Numbered from the stretch's first letter, positions 44,751 through 54,757 are shown. The stretch: DNA of 64,000 bases from Oceanivirga miroungae (GCF_902505095.1 NZ_CABWIB010000001.1:696688-760687), one strand, 5' to 3'. A program made the numbers and translations. The notes: a model not told the origin generated them from the sequence alone.

Positions 44751-47700
44751 ATGAAAACAATGGACGGAAATGAAGCTTGTGCGTATGTATCTTATGCATT
44801 TACAGAGCTAGCAGCTATTTATCCGATTACTCCATCATCAACTATGTCTGAATATATAGACGAATGGTCCTCAAAAGGAAAGAAAAATATTTTTAATGAA
44901 ACTGTGAAAGTTGTTGAGATGCAATCAGAAGCAGGGGCAGTTGGTGTAGTACATGGAGCATTACAAACAGGAGCATTAACAACAACATATACAGCATCTC
45001 AGGGTTTATTGCTAAAGATACCAAATATGTTCAAAATTTCAGGAGAATTACTACCTGGTGTAATACATGTTGCATCAAGAAGTTTATCAACACATGCACT
45101 TTCTATTTTTTGTGATCATCAAGATATATATAGTGTAAGAACAACTGGATATGCAATATTAGCAAGTAGTTCAGTACAAGAGATATTAGATATAGCACCA
45201 GTAGCTCATTTATCAACTATAAAGTCAAGAATACCTTTTGTACATTTTTTTGATGGATTTAGAACATCACATGAACTTCAAAAAGTAGATCCTATTGAAT
45301 ACAGTGAAATGGAAAAATTAATAGATAAAAAAGCTCTAAAAAGATTTAGAGATAATAGTTTAAATCCAGAAAGTCCTGTGACTCGTGGAACAAGTCAGTC
45401 TGATGATATATATTTCCAAGTAAGAGAATCACAAAATATATTCTATGAAAATGTAGCTGATATAGTAAATGACTATATGAATGAAATATATAAAATAACA
45501 GGAAGAAAATATGCGCCATTTATGTATTATGGTGATAAAGATGCAAAAAAAATAATAATTGCAATGGGAAGTGTTACTAAGACAATAGAAGAAGTAGTAG
45601 ATGATTTAAATAGTAAAGGTGAAAAAGTAGGTCTTATTACAGTCCATCTATACAGACCATTTTCTACAAAATACTTATTCGATGTTATGCCTAAAACTGT
45701 TGAAAAAATAGCAGTTTTAGATAGAACAAAAGAACCTGGAGCAAGAGAACCTTTATTTTTAGATATTGTTTCTGCCTTTAATAATTATGATAAAAAACCT
45801 TTAATTGTAGGTGGTAGATATGGGCTATCATCAAAAGATACAGATCCTAGTCAAATAAAAGCAGTATTTGATAACCTTGATTTAGTAGAGCCGAAAGACG
45901 ATTTTACAATAGGAATTATAGATGACGTAACATATAAATCGCTTGTTGTAAATGATTATGAAATAAAGAAAAATGAGGGATTAGAAGCAATTTTTTATGG
46001 ACTTGGGAGTGATGGTACAGTAAGTGCTAGTAAAAATACAGTGAAGATTATAAACTCATCTACAAATTTTTATTCTCAAGGATTTTTTGCCTATGATTCT
46101 AAAAAAGAGGGTGGACTTACTAGGTCATATTTAAGAATATCAAAAGATAAAATAGATAGACCATATATAGTGAAAAATGCAGATATTGTAAGTTGCTCGA
46201 GCTTTTCATATATATTAAAGTATGATTTATTAAAAAATATTAAACAGGGTGGAATCTTTTTATTAAATACAATGTATTCAAAAGATAAAATAGAAGAGAA
46301 ATTACCTGATGAATTTAAAAAAGGCTTAGCTTTAAAAAATGTTAAGCTATATATAATAAATGCAACAAAACTAGCATATGAACTTAAAATGGGTACAAAG
46401 ATAAATACTATAATGCAATCAGCTTTTTTTAATATTTCAAAAATAATAGACTATGATGAAGCTAAAAAGCTAATGATTGATTATGTAAATAAGGTGTACT
46501 ACAAAAAAGGGAATGAGGTATTAGAAAAAAACTATAAAGCCATAGACTTCGGTAATAAGGTAGAAGAAATAGAAGTTAAAAAAGAATGGGGAAATATTGA
46601 AACATTCTTTAAGGAAATGAAATTAAATACTTTTATGGAGAAAATACAAAATAAGGTAGATAAACTAGAAGGTTATGATATACCAGTTTCGTTTTTTAAG
46701 GGATTTGAAGATGGTACATTTTTACCAGGGTCAGCTGCAAAGGAAAAAAGATCTATTGCAACTAAAGTACCTAAATGGAGACCAGAAGAATGTATACAAT
46801 GTAATCAGTGTGCCTTTGTATGTCCGCATGCTACTATAAGACCATTTTTATTAAATGAAGAAGAATTAGAAAACGCTCCAAATAAATTAGCTACAATTAA
46901 ACCAGTAGGAAGAAACACAGAAGGACTTAGATTTTTAATTCAAGTTGATCCGGAAGACTGTACAGGATGCACGGCTTGTGTTGACATATGTCCAGCTAAG
47001 AATAAAGCTTTAGTTATGGAACCAATTGAAGAAGCATTTTTAAGAGGTGATGATAAAAATGCTAGATATGTTTATGAAAATGTAACATACAAAGATAATA
47101 TAATGCCAACAACAACAGTTAAAGGAAGTCAATTTGCAAAACCTTTATTTGAATTTAGTGGAGCTTGTGCAGGTTGTGGTGAAACACCATATATTAAATT
47201 AGTTACACAGCTATATGGCGATAAAATGTTAATTGCAAATGCAACTGGATGTTCTTCAATTTATGGAGCAAGTGCCCCTAGTACACCTTATACAACAAAT
47301 GCTTGTGGAAGTGGTCCAGCTTGGGCTTCAAGCTTATTTGAGGATAATAGTGAGTACGGATTAGGTATGCATGAAGGAAGTAAAATACTAAGAACAAGAG
47401 TTCATAATTTAATGAAAGAAGCATTATTATCTGAAAAAGTATCTGATGAAATAAAAAATGCGATAAATAATTTCTTTGAAGACGAAAGTGATGAAAATAA
47501 GAATAACTTAGTAAGTTTAATAGAAAAAGAAAAGTCTAATAATAAAATAATAAATGATATATATGACTTAAAAGCATATATACAAAAAAGAGTTGTCTTC
47601 ATAATTGGTGGAGATGGTTTTGCTTACGATATAGGCTTTGGTGGACTTGACCAAGTATTATCTATGGGTGAAAATGTAAATATACTTGTACTAGATACAG

Positions 47701-48248
47701 AAGTATATTCTAATACTGGTGGTCAAATGAGTAGAGCAACAAGTATGGGGGCAGTTTCTAAATTTGCAGCAAAAGGTAAAAGACTTGCTAAAAAAGATTT
47801 AGCACTTCAGATGATGACATATCAAAATGTGTATGTGGCAAAAATTGCTATGGGAGCAAATCAAAACCAAACAATGAGAGCTATAAAAGAAGCTGTTGAA
47901 TATGATGGACCATCTTTAATTATTGCATATAGCCCATGTATAGAACATGGAATAGTAGGAGGACTAAAAAGTCAAAGTGAAGAACAATTAGCAGTAGAAG
48001 TAGGTTATTGGCAATTATTTAGATATAATCCGACACTACTTAGTAAAAATAAAAATCCATTGCAATTAGACTTTAAAAAGCCTGATTGGGATAGATACGA
48101 AGAATTTTTAATGAATGAAAATAGATTTAGAAGACTTAAAAATGAAAATCCAGAAATAGCAGATGAATTATTAAATGAAAATAAGATTCAATCTCAAAAA
48201 AACTTCAAATATTATCAAATGTTAGCAAATATGGACTATAGTGAATAA
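44751..48248 (+). CDS. nifJ: Pyruvate:ferredoxin (flavodoxin) oxidoreductase
   Basis: An 1165-residue single-chain enzyme that oxidises pyruvate to acetyl-CoA and CO2 and reduces ferredoxin, central to anaerobic energy metabolism. The N-terminal domain has YPITPSSTMSEY. Two 4Fe-4S motifs lie near residues 683-693 and 740-750 (CIQCNQCAFVCPHA and CTGCTACVDICPA). The C-terminal thiamine-diphosphate domain has GGDGFAYDIGFGG and ending YSNTGGQMS, with a third cluster supplied by CAGCGETPY and later cysteines. It has its own strong promoter and AGGAGG. Confidence 0.98.
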   Translation: MKTMDGNEACAYVSYAFTELAAIYPITPSSTMSEYIDEWSSKGKKNIFNETVKVVEMQSEAGAVGVVHGALQTGALTTTYTASQGLLLKIPNMFKISGELLPGVIHVASRSLSTHALSIFCDHQDIYSVRTTGYAILASSSVQEILDIAPVAHLSTIKSRIPFVHFFDGFRTSHELQKVDPIEYSEMEKLIDKKALKRFRDNSLNPESPVTRGTSQSDDIYFQVRESQNIFYENVADIVNDYMNEIYKITGRKYAPFMYYGDKDAKKIIIAMGSVTKTIEEVVDDLNSKGEKVGLITVHLYRPFSTKYLFDVMPKTVEKIAVLDRTKEPGAREPLFLDIVSAFNNYDKKPLIVGGRYGLSSKDTDPSQIKAVFDNLDLVEPKDDFTIGIIDDVTYKSLVVNDYEIKKNEGLEAIFYGLGSDGTVSASKNTVKIINSSTNFYSQGFFAYDSKKEGGLTRSYLRISKDKIDRPYIVKNADIVSCSSFSYILKYDLLKNIKQGGIFLLNTMYSKDKIEEKLPDEFKKGLALKNVKLYIINATKLAYELKMGTKINTIMQSAFFNISKIIDYDEAKKLMIDYVNKVYYKKGNEVLEKNYKAIDFGNKVEEIEVKKEWGNIETFFKEMKLNTFMEKIQNKVDKLEGYDIPVSFFKGFEDGTFLPGSAAKEKRSIATKVPKWRPEECIQCNQCAFVCPHATIRPFLLNEEELENAPNKLATIKPVGRNTEGLRFLIQVDPEDCTGCTACVDICPAKNKALVMEPIEEAFLRGDDKNARYVYENVTYKDNIMPTTTVKGSQFAKPLFEFSGACAGCGETPYIKLVTQLYGDKMLIANATGCSSIYGASAPSTPYTTNACGSGPAWASSLFEDNSEYGLGMHEGSKILRTRVHNLMKEALLSEKVSDEIKNAINNFFEDESDENKNNLVSLIEKEKSNNKIINDIYDLKAYIQKRVVFIIGGDGFAYDIGFGGLDQVLSMGENVNILVLDTEVYSNTGGQMSRATSMGAVSKFAAKGKRLAKKDLALQMMTYQNVYVAKIAMGANQNQTMRAIKEAVEYDGPSLIIAYSPCIEHGIVGGLKSQSEEQLAVEVGYWQLFRYNPTLLSKNKNPLQLDFKKPDWDRYEEFLMNENRFRRLKNENPEIADELLNENKIQSQKNFKYYQMLANMDYSE

Positions 48249-48263
48249 AATATCAAAAAACAC

Positions 48264-48291
48264 TTGACATTTATTTTGGATATGAGATAAT
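48264..48291 (+). promoter_or_regulatory. Promoter for alcohol dehydrogenase gene
   Basis: TTGACA, 16-base spacer, GATAAT with TGA immediately before it. It starts 15 bases after the previous stop; no terminator separates the two genes. Confidence 0.7.
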
Positions 48292-48329
48292 AAGTTATAA
48301 AAATAACAAAAGGAAAGAAGGGATTTCAA

Positions 48330-49481
48330 ATGCAAAGAATGATCTTAAATGAGACGTCTTATCATGGTTATGGTGCTATCAATCAAATTATTACAGAAGT
48401 AAATAATAGGGGGTATAAAAAAGCTTTAGTTGTTACTGATGCTGATTTAATTAAGTTTAAAGTTTCTACAAAAGTAACAGATTTACTTGATGAAAACAAA
48501 TTAGAATATGAAGTATTTAGTGATGTTAAGCAAAATCCAACTATTGAAAATGTTAAATCAGGGGTTGAATTTTTCAAAAAATCTAATGCAGATTATATAA
48601 TTACAATTGGTGGAGGAAGTGCAATGGATACAGCTAAAGCTATTGCTATTGTAATAAATAATCCTGAATTTTCTGATATAAGAAGTTTAGAAGGATTAAC
48701 ACCATCAAAAAATAAATCTGTACCAATAATTGCAGTTGCAACAACAGCAGGAACAGCTTCAGAAGTAACTATAAACTATGTAATAACAGATGTTGAAAAG
48801 AAAAGAAAATTTGTTGCAGTAGATCCACATGATATTCCAGTAGTAGCTATAGTAGATCCACAAATGATGGAAACTATGCCAAAATCATTAATGATAGCAA
48901 CAGGTATGGATGCTTTAACTCATGCAATCGAAGGATACATTACAAAAGGCGCATGGGAAATGAGTGATATGTTCCATATTAAAAGTATAGAACTTATTGC
49001 AAATAATCTATATAAAGCAGCAAATGGAGATAAAAAAGCATTAGAAAATATGGCACTAGCTCAATATATAGCTGGTATGGGTTATTCAAATGTTGGATTA
49101 GGAATAGTTCACTCATTAGCACACGGTTTAGGTGCTTTATATGATATGCCTCATGGAATAGCAAATGCAAGATTATTACCAACAATAATGGAATTTAATG
49201 CTAGCGAAACTGGTGAAAAATATCGTGATATTGCTCGTGTATTCGGTGTTAAAGACGTTGATAATATGACACAAGCTGAATATAGAAAAGCAGCAGTAGA
49301 TGCAGTATTTAAGTTAACAAAAGATTTAGAAATAGATCCTTCATTAAAAGAATTTATTAAAACAGAAGAAGAATTAGAATTCTTAGCACAATCTGCATTT
49401 GATGATGTATGTCGTGGAGGAAACCCAAAAGATACAACTAAAGAAGATTTAAAAGGAATATATTTAAAATTAATGAAATAG
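48330..49481 (+). CDS. fucO: Iron-containing alcohol dehydrogenase, FucO (lactaldehyde reductase) type
   Basis: A 383-residue group III alcohol dehydrogenase. From RMILNETSYHGYG at the N-terminus through GGGSAMDTAKAI (NAD loop near residues 96-107), AGTASEVTINYVITD, VDPHDIPVVAIVDP, DALTHAIEGYITKGAW and the iron-binding histidines in HSLAHGLGALYDMPHG, it matches propanediol oxidoreductase FucO closely along its length. It probably reduces lactaldehyde or a related short aldehyde with NADH and recycles cofactor beside pyruvate oxidation. No fucose genes are nearby, so the physiological substrate is open. Confidence 0.92.
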   Translation: MQRMILNETSYHGYGAINQIITEVNNRGYKKALVVTDADLIKFKVSTKVTDLLDENKLEYEVFSDVKQNPTIENVKSGVEFFKKSNADYIITIGGGSAMDTAKAIAIVINNPEFSDIRSLEGLTPSKNKSVPIIAVATTAGTASEVTINYVITDVEKKRKFVAVDPHDIPVVAIVDPQMMETMPKSLMIATGMDALTHAIEGYITKGAWEMSDMFHIKSIELIANNLYKAANGDKKALENMALAQYIAGMGYSNVGLGIVHSLAHGLGALYDMPHGIANARLLPTIMEFNASETGEKYRDIARVFGVKDVDNMTQAEYRKAAVDAVFKLTKDLEIDPSLKEFIKTEEELEFLAQSAFDDVCRGGNPKDTTKEDLKGIYLKLMK

Positions 49482-49488
49482 TAGATTT

Positions 49489-49514
49489 GGTAGGCAGCAT
49501 GCCTACCTTTTTTT
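49489..49514 (+). terminator. Rho-independent terminator after fucO
   Basis: GGTAGGCA / TGCCTACC, perfect 8-bp stem, 3-base loop, then seven T residues. The T run leads straight into the next -35 box. Confidence 0.92.
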
Positions 49515-49541
49515 GACAAAAAAATATAAATATTGTACTAT
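49513..49541 (+). promoter_or_regulatory. Promoter for pilin-comEC locus
   Basis: TTGACA, 17-base spacer, TACTAT. The -10 overlaps TATTTAATTAACCA (49539-49552), a near copy of a sequence upstream of the main pilus operon. Confidence 0.75.
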
Positions 49542-49585
49542 TTAATTAACCAAGACAATTAGTCCTTCCTAAAATGGAGGGAATG

Positions 49586-49987
49586 ATGAAAAATAAAGCA
49601 CATACACTTAGTGAAACAGTAGCTATTAGTTTTTTTTTAATAACATGTATGAGTATTTCAATTTACTATGCCGAAAATATAATAGACAAAGTTATAGCAT
49701 ATCAAATGAAAGAAAAAATAATAAATATATTAGAATCTAATAATGATATTCAGTTTGATTTTTACAAAAAAATAATTAAGGTAGAAAATAAAGAATATTT
49801 ATTAGATAGTAGACTAAATTATAGCTTTTCTAATGGAGAAAAGATAAAAAGTATTAGCTTTAATGATAAAAACTATAGTAGAGGCTTAAGTGTATTTATA
49901 AAAAATAAGAAAAATAAAATACTAGATAATATAGTTTTTAGTAATAATAATCCGTTGAAAATATATATGCTAAGCGAAAAACAATGA
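49586..49987 (+). CDS. Type IV pilin-like protein, comEC-linked
   Basis: A 133-residue pilin-like protein: MKNKA, then HTLSETVAISFFLITCMSIS, with Glu at mature position 5 and Ala before the cleavage site, as in the first pilin of the main operon. The soluble part is basic and about 95 residues long. I start it at ATG 49586, behind GGAGG; upstream in-frame ATGs overlap that site. It shares ATGA with comEC, so pilin and DNA channel are translationally coupled. Confidence 0.8.
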   Translation: MKNKAHTLSETVAISFFLITCMSISIYYAENIIDKVIAYQMKEKIINILESNNDIQFDFYKKIIKVENKEYLLDSRLNYSFSNGEKIKSISFNDKNYSRGLSVFIKNKKNKILDNIVFSNNNPLKIYMLSEKQ

Positions 49988-51054
49988 AAAAGGTATACTG
50001 CTTTACAGCCTTATTATTGTATATTTTTTTTATTTACACTATAACATATAAAAATGAAGCGGTATTTGTAAAAGATGTATATATTACACAGAGCAATGTG
50101 TATGTTAGTAGAATAAATAATAAATTACTAATAAAGCCAAAATTTGAATATAACAACTATGAAATAACTAAAAACGGAAACTATAAACTATACTTTAAAA
50201 ATGACGAATTTATTGGTTACAAAGAAAGTTACTTTAATAAGTTAAGAGATATTATAGATAAAAGAATAGAAAAAGTATTTGATTATAAATTAAGAGCATA
50301 CGCAAAAGCCTTACTGCTAAGAGATAAGTCATATTTAGATGAATATAGTTTACAACATATAAAAAAGGCATCTATATCGCATATATTTGCAACATCAGCA
50401 TTTCATTTATCTTTAATTTATATGATAGTTATACGACTACTATTAGGTTTAAATAAAAGAATTAAAGAGATAATTGCCTTAGTATTTATCAGTATATATG
50501 TATTTACCTTAGGTTTTAGTCCATCGATACTAAGAGCATACTTAATGATTTTAACACATACTTTATTTAAAAATAAATTTAAAAGTGAAAATGTATTACT
50601 TTATACATTTTTACTAACACTTTTAATAAACCCGTATCAAATATTGAGTGTATCATATATATTAACATATTTAATATCATATGTAGTTTTAGTATCAAAA
50701 TACAACAATATATTACTAAAATCAGCCATTATTCAGTTAGTAACATTACCTATAATATATTATACATTTGGTGAATTTAATTTGATCTCATTTTTAGTAA
50801 ATATAGTATATATACCCTTATTTATGTTTTTAATATACGGTTTAATAATTTCATTGCTTGTAAATTTTACAATTTTAATTAATTTTTTAGAAGAGTATGT
50901 AGTAATTTTAGAAACTGGTTTATACTATATTTCAAAAATAGAAATTACAATTATTAAGTACAATAAAGTTTATTTTATTTTTATTTTAATGTTGTATCTA
51001 ATAGGCATTTTTGCTTATATACAGCACATTTACGGTTTGACTAGAAGGAGTTAA
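49984..51054 (+). CDS. comEC: ComEC-type DNA-uptake channel, membrane domain only
   Basis: A 356-residue protein. Residues 1-100 hold one membrane segment and a soluble part. The ComEC/Rec2 competence domain follows from about 100 to 345, with ALLLRDKSYLD (109-119), ISHIFATSAFHLSLIY (131-146, where ComEC has the S-G-x-H-x motif) and SPSILRAYLMI. Full ComEC proteins of about 700 residues also carry an N-terminal OB domain and a C-terminal metallo-beta-lactamase-like nuclease domain; the latter is absent. ComEC carries single-stranded DNA across the inner membrane. The pilin-like partner overlaps it. Confidence 0.85.
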   Translation: MKKVYCFTALLLYIFFIYTITYKNEAVFVKDVYITQSNVYVSRINNKLLIKPKFEYNNYEITKNGNYKLYFKNDEFIGYKESYFNKLRDIIDKRIEKVFDYKLRAYAKALLLRDKSYLDEYSLQHIKKASISHIFATSAFHLSLIYMIVIRLLLGLNKRIKEIIALVFISIYVFTLGFSPSILRAYLMILTHTLFKNKFKSENVLLYTFLLTLLINPYQILSVSYILTYLISYVVLVSKYNNILLKSAIIQLVTLPIIYYTFGEFNLISFLVNIVYIPLFMFLIYGLIISLLVNFTILINFLEEYVVILETGLYYISKIEITIIKYNKVYFIFILMLYLIGIFAYIQHIYGLTRRS

Positions 51055-51065
51055 TAGTATATAAT

Positions 51066-51644
51066 ATGAAGTATGAAAAAATTAGAGTTTTAGGGATAGA
51101 TCCAGGAACTGCAATAGTTGGTTATTCAATTTTAGAATTAGAAAATGGAAAGTATAATTTAATAGATTATGGCTGCATATATACAGATAAAGATACAAAA
51201 ATGGAAGTTAGATTAGAGCAAATTTATGATAGATTAGATACTATTATTAAACTATATAAGCCAAGTGAAATGGCGATAGAAGATCTATATTTTTTTAAAA
51301 ATCAAAAAACTGTTATAAAAGTTAGTCAAGCAAGAGGTGTAATAAATTTAGCAGCTATAAAAAATGGGCTAGATATAACTGATTATACTCCATTACAAGT
51401 TAAAATGGGTGTTTGCTCATATGGAAGAGCTACAAAATCCCAAGTACAAGAAATGGTGAAACTAATACTAAGTTTAGATGAAATACCAAAACCAGATGAC
51501 GCTGCAGACGCTATTGCTATTGCAATAACACATTTAAATAGTATGAATATACCTAAAATAGATAAAACTAATATCAAAAAAAGTAATTTAAAAACTGGAG
51601 CAAAAATTAGCGCAAAGGATTATAAAGAGCTTTTTAGGAAATGA
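51066..51644 (+). CDS. ruvC: Holliday junction resolvase RuvC
   Basis: Cuts four-way junctions during recombination with RuvAB. The 192-residue protein has the four catalytic acidic residues in place: Asp12 in LGIDPGTAIVGY, Glu in MAIEDLYFFKNQKT near 72, and the two aspartates in PDDAADAIAIAITH near 147-156. The C-terminus has about 30 extra basic residues. AAGGAG lies 16 bases before the ATG, which is far, and TATAAT sits just upstream of the start, so start and initiation mode are uncertain. It fits a DNA-uptake neighbourhood but is a housekeeping gene. Confidence 0.95.
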   Translation: MKYEKIRVLGIDPGTAIVGYSILELENGKYNLIDYGCIYTDKDTKMEVRLEQIYDRLDTIIKLYKPSEMAIEDLYFFKNQKTVIKVSQARGVINLAAIKNGLDITDYTPLQVKMGVCSYGRATKSQVQEMVKLILSLDEIPKPDDAADAIAIAITHLNSMNIPKIDKTNIKKSNLKTGAKISAKDYKELFRK

Positions 51645-51650
51645 GGAATC

Positions 51651-52103
51651 ATGAATATAATACTATATGAACCAGAAATACCATATAATACAGGTAATAT
51701 TGGTAGAACTTGTGTTTTAACGAATACAAATTTACATTTAATAAAGCCATTAGGGTTTAGTATAGATGAAAAGGCCATAAAAAGAGCAGGACTAGACTAT
51801 TGGAAATATGTTAAGCTATTTGTATGGGAAAGCTTTGATGAATTTTTAGAAAAAAATCCTAATGCTAGAATATACTATGCAACTACAAAGACAAATAAAA
51901 TATATACAGATGTAAAATACGAAATGAATGACTATATTATGTTTGGCCCAGAATCAAGAGGTATACCAGAAGATATTCTTTATCATAATAAAGAAAATTG
52001 TATAAAAATACCTATGGTTAAAATGGGAAGATCACTTAATTTATCAAACTCTGTAGTAGTTGTACTATACGAAGCATTAAGACAAAATAATTTTGAAATG
52101 TAG
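51651..52103 (+). CDS. trmL: tRNA (cytidine/uridine-34-2'-O)-methyltransferase
   Basis: A 150-residue SPOUT-class methyltransferase that modifies the wobble ribose of leucine tRNAs. It begins NIILYEPEIPYNTGNIGRTC, then LIKPLGFSIDEKAIKRAGLDYW, MFGPESRGIPEDIL near residues 102-115 and the knot motif MGRSLNLSNSVVVVLYEALR, all as in TrmL. It lies six bases after ruvC and ten before metG. Confidence 0.95.
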   Translation: MNIILYEPEIPYNTGNIGRTCVLTNTNLHLIKPLGFSIDEKAIKRAGLDYWKYVKLFVWESFDEFLEKNPNARIYYATTKTNKIYTDVKYEMNDYIMFGPESRGIPEDILYHNKENCIKIPMVKMGRSLNLSNSVVVVLYEALRQNNFEM

Positions 52104-52113
52104 GAGAAAAAAC

Positions 52114-53988
52114 ATGAAAAGAAAATATATAACAACGCCAATTTATTATCCAAATGCAAAACCACATATAGGGACTGCATATACAACAGTAATAGCTGAT
52201 ACTTTAGCTAGATATGAAAGACTATATGGTAATGAAGTTATCTTTACAACAGGGATAGATGAACATGGTCAAAAAATAGAAGAAGTAGCTAAGAAAAATA
52301 ATATTAGCCCACAAGAATGGGTTGATAATATGACAGAAGATTTTAAGAAGCTATGGAGTGCTTTAAATATTTCTTATGATAAATTTGTAAGAACAACTTC
52401 AAAAGAACATATAGAAGTTGTAAGACAAATAATACAAAAAGTATATGATAATGGTGATATTTATCTAGGATCATATAAAGGGAAATACTGTGTATCAGAA
52501 GAAACATTTGTAACAGAATCTCAATTAGTAGATGGTAAGTATTTAGGAAAAGAAGTAATTGATGTAGAAGAACCTTCGTATTTTTTCAGACTTTCTAAAT
52601 ATGCAGATAAGTTAATTAAATACTATGATGACAATGAAAACTTTATAATCCCTAAACACAGAAAAAATGAGATTGTTTCATTTATAAACCAAGGGTTACA
52701 AGACTTATCTATATCAAGAACAAGTTTTGACTGGGGAATACCATTAGAAATAGGAAAAGGACATATAGTATATGTTTGGTTTGATGCACTAAATTCGTAT
52801 TTAACAGGTGCAAATTATCTTAATCAAGATGAATTTAACAAAACTTGGAATGAATCAAATATAGTTCATTTTTTAGGAAAAGATATACTAAGATTTCATG
52901 CTATGATATGGCCAGCAATGTTAATGTCAGCAGGTATTAAATTACCAAATCACATAGCAGCTCATGGTTGGTGGACAATAGAGGGCGAAAAAATGAGTAA
53001 ATCATTAGGAAATGTAGTAGATCCACATGAAGAAATTAAAAAATACGGACTTGATGCATTTAGATATTTCTTACTTCGTGATTCTAATTTTGGATCAGAT
53101 TCTGATTATAGTAAGGAATTAGTGATAAGTAGAATAAATTCAGACTTAGCAAATGATTTAGGAAACTTATTAAATAGAACACTTGGAATGCAAAATAAAT
53201 ATTTTGGAGATGTAATACAAGAAGCTACTAAATTAGAAGATATAGAGCATGAAATATATAGCCTATATGAAAAAACAGTAGAAGATGTATATAAAAGCTT
53301 ACAAGAATTTGATTTTTCTAACGCATTAAAAACTATATGGGTATTAGTTTCAAGAATGAATAAGTATATAGATGAAACAGCACCTTGGCTTTTAGCAAAA
53401 GAAGAAAATTTTGATAGACTTAAAACTGTAATGTATACATTATTTGATATGTTAAGAAATCTAGCTTACTTACTATCACCAGTTTTAGTAGAAAGCTCAG
53501 CTAAGATTTTACATCAAATAGGACTAGATGAAAAAATAGAACAAAATAATATATATAATATAGGGAAATTAAAAGCAAATACTAGAATAAATGAAGCCCA
53601 AATTATATTCCCTAGAATAGAAAAAGAAGTAGAGGAGTATAAAAAGGATTTAAAAATATCTAATCCAATAAAATTAGAAGACTTTAGTAAGGTAAATATA
53701 GAAGTTGTAGAAATTGAAAAAGTATATGAAGTAGAAAATTCTAATAGACTTTTAAGATTTATAATTAAAACAAAAAATGAAAAAAGACAAGTAATATCAG
53801 GTATTGCAAAAGACTACAAAAACTATAGTGAATTAGTTGGTAAAAAAGTATTAGCTGTACTTAATTTAGAACCAGTTACAATACAAGGTTTTGTATCACA
53901 AGCCATGCTTTTAACAACAGTAGAGAAGAAAAAAACTAAGTTAATAGAAGTAGATTTAGATATTAAAGTAGGAGGACTAGTTAAATAA
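52114..53988 (+). CDS. metG: Methionyl-tRNA synthetase with C-terminal tRNA-binding domain
   Basis: A class Ia synthetase of 624 residues. The catalytic domain has PNAKPHIGTAYTT (HIGH region) and GEKMSKSLGN (KMSKS). The C-terminal Trbp111-like domain carries GKKVLAVLNLEPVTIQGFVS. In the connective insert, where zinc forms have C-x-x-C pairs, it reads YKGKYCVSEETFVTESQLV, with one Cys and no second pair, so zinc is probably not bound. I start at ATG 52114, behind AGGAG. An in-frame start 21 bases upstream lies inside trmL. Confidence 0.96.
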   Translation: MKRKYITTPIYYPNAKPHIGTAYTTVIADTLARYERLYGNEVIFTTGIDEHGQKIEEVAKKNNISPQEWVDNMTEDFKKLWSALNISYDKFVRTTSKEHIEVVRQIIQKVYDNGDIYLGSYKGKYCVSEETFVTESQLVDGKYLGKEVIDVEEPSYFFRLSKYADKLIKYYDDNENFIIPKHRKNEIVSFINQGLQDLSISRTSFDWGIPLEIGKGHIVYVWFDALNSYLTGANYLNQDEFNKTWNESNIVHFLGKDILRFHAMIWPAMLMSAGIKLPNHIAAHGWWTIEGEKMSKSLGNVVDPHEEIKKYGLDAFRYFLLRDSNFGSDSDYSKELVISRINSDLANDLGNLLNRTLGMQNKYFGDVIQEATKLEDIEHEIYSLYEKTVEDVYKSLQEFDFSNALKTIWVLVSRMNKYIDETAPWLLAKEENFDRLKTVMYTLFDMLRNLAYLLSPVLVESSAKILHQIGLDEKIEQNNIYNIGKLKANTRINEAQIIFPRIEKEVEEYKKDLKISNPIKLEDFSKVNIEVVEIEKVYEVENSNRLLRFIIKTKNEKRQVISGIAKDYKNYSELVGKKVLAVLNLEPVTIQGFVSQAMLLTTVEKKKTKLIEVDLDIKVGGLVK

Positions 53989-54713
53989 TGAAAAAGATAA
54001 TAATAACAATGTTTTTTGTAGTGGTATCAATCATATCGTTTTCAGAAGCTAATTTTGTAAATGTTTCATCTGATACATTTGATGAAGAAAAATATATAGT
54101 GTACACTGCACTTTGGTGTCCTCATTGTAGAGCAGAATATGAACATATACAAAGCATTTATGAAAAATATAAAGATAACTTTAATTTAGTAGTTTATGTA
54201 TCATCTGATGATACTAAAGAGAAAATATCAAACTATTTTGATGCTAAACATTTTACGTTTCCAATAATTTATGATGAAGATAATTTCTATGCTAAAAGGG
54301 TATATAATATAAAATATCTTCCAACAATTATAAAATACAAAAAAGGTTATGATTTAAAAGTATTAGATCTTGTATTTAATGTAAATAACTATTATGAATA
54401 TAATAAACACTTAATTGATAAAAATGTAAGAAAAAGTCTAAAAGATGTAGTCTTATTAAATAAAGAGAATAAAGAAGTAAAATTAGTAGATATTGCTACA
54501 GATAATAAAGTGATAGTTTATGAAAATACAAATGAATTTAACGATGATTATGTATATTTAGTAAATGATAAAATTATGAATATAGATGAATTTCTAAATC
54601 TTAATAAAGATAATGTTTTCTATATTTTATCTAAAAACTTAGATTTTGATAAGTCGTATATGGTAATAGTAAAAGATTCATTATTTACAAATTCGTTTAT
54701 GCCAATAAGATAG
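53988..54713 (+). CDS. Exported thioredoxin-fold protein with CPHC motif
   Basis: A 241-residue protein with a cleavable signal (KKIIITMFFVVVSIISFSEA), then a thioredoxin/TlpA-like domain with YTALWCPHCRAEYEHIQ (active-site CPHC near residues 44-47) and the cis-Pro region YNIKYLPTIIKY near 106-117. The C-terminal 110 residues are not recognised. CPHC is the active site of DsbA-like oxidants, but the framework is closer to TlpA/ResA-like thiol proteins. No redox partner is nearby. It starts within the metG stop codon (TAATG). Confidence 0.83.
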   Translation: MKKIIITMFFVVVSIISFSEANFVNVSSDTFDEEKYIVYTALWCPHCRAEYEHIQSIYEKYKDNFNLVVYVSSDDTKEKISNYFDAKHFTFPIIYDEDNFYAKRVYNIKYLPTIIKYKKGYDLKVLDLVFNVNNYYEYNKHLIDKNVRKSLKDVVLLNKENKEVKLVDIATDNKVIVYENTNEFNDDYVYLVNDKIMNIDEFLNLNKDNVFYILSKNLDFDKSYMVIVKDSLFTNSFMPIR

Positions 54714-54720
54714 ATAAAAA

Positions 54721-54746
54721 AGTGGTAGCTTAGTCTATCATTTTTT
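54721..54746 (+). terminator. Rho-independent terminator after thioredoxin-fold gene
   Basis: AGTGGTAG / CTATCATT pair over 8 bp with two G-T pairs, 6-base loop, then TTTTTT. Confidence 0.75.
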
Positions 54747-54757
54747 AAATATTTTAG

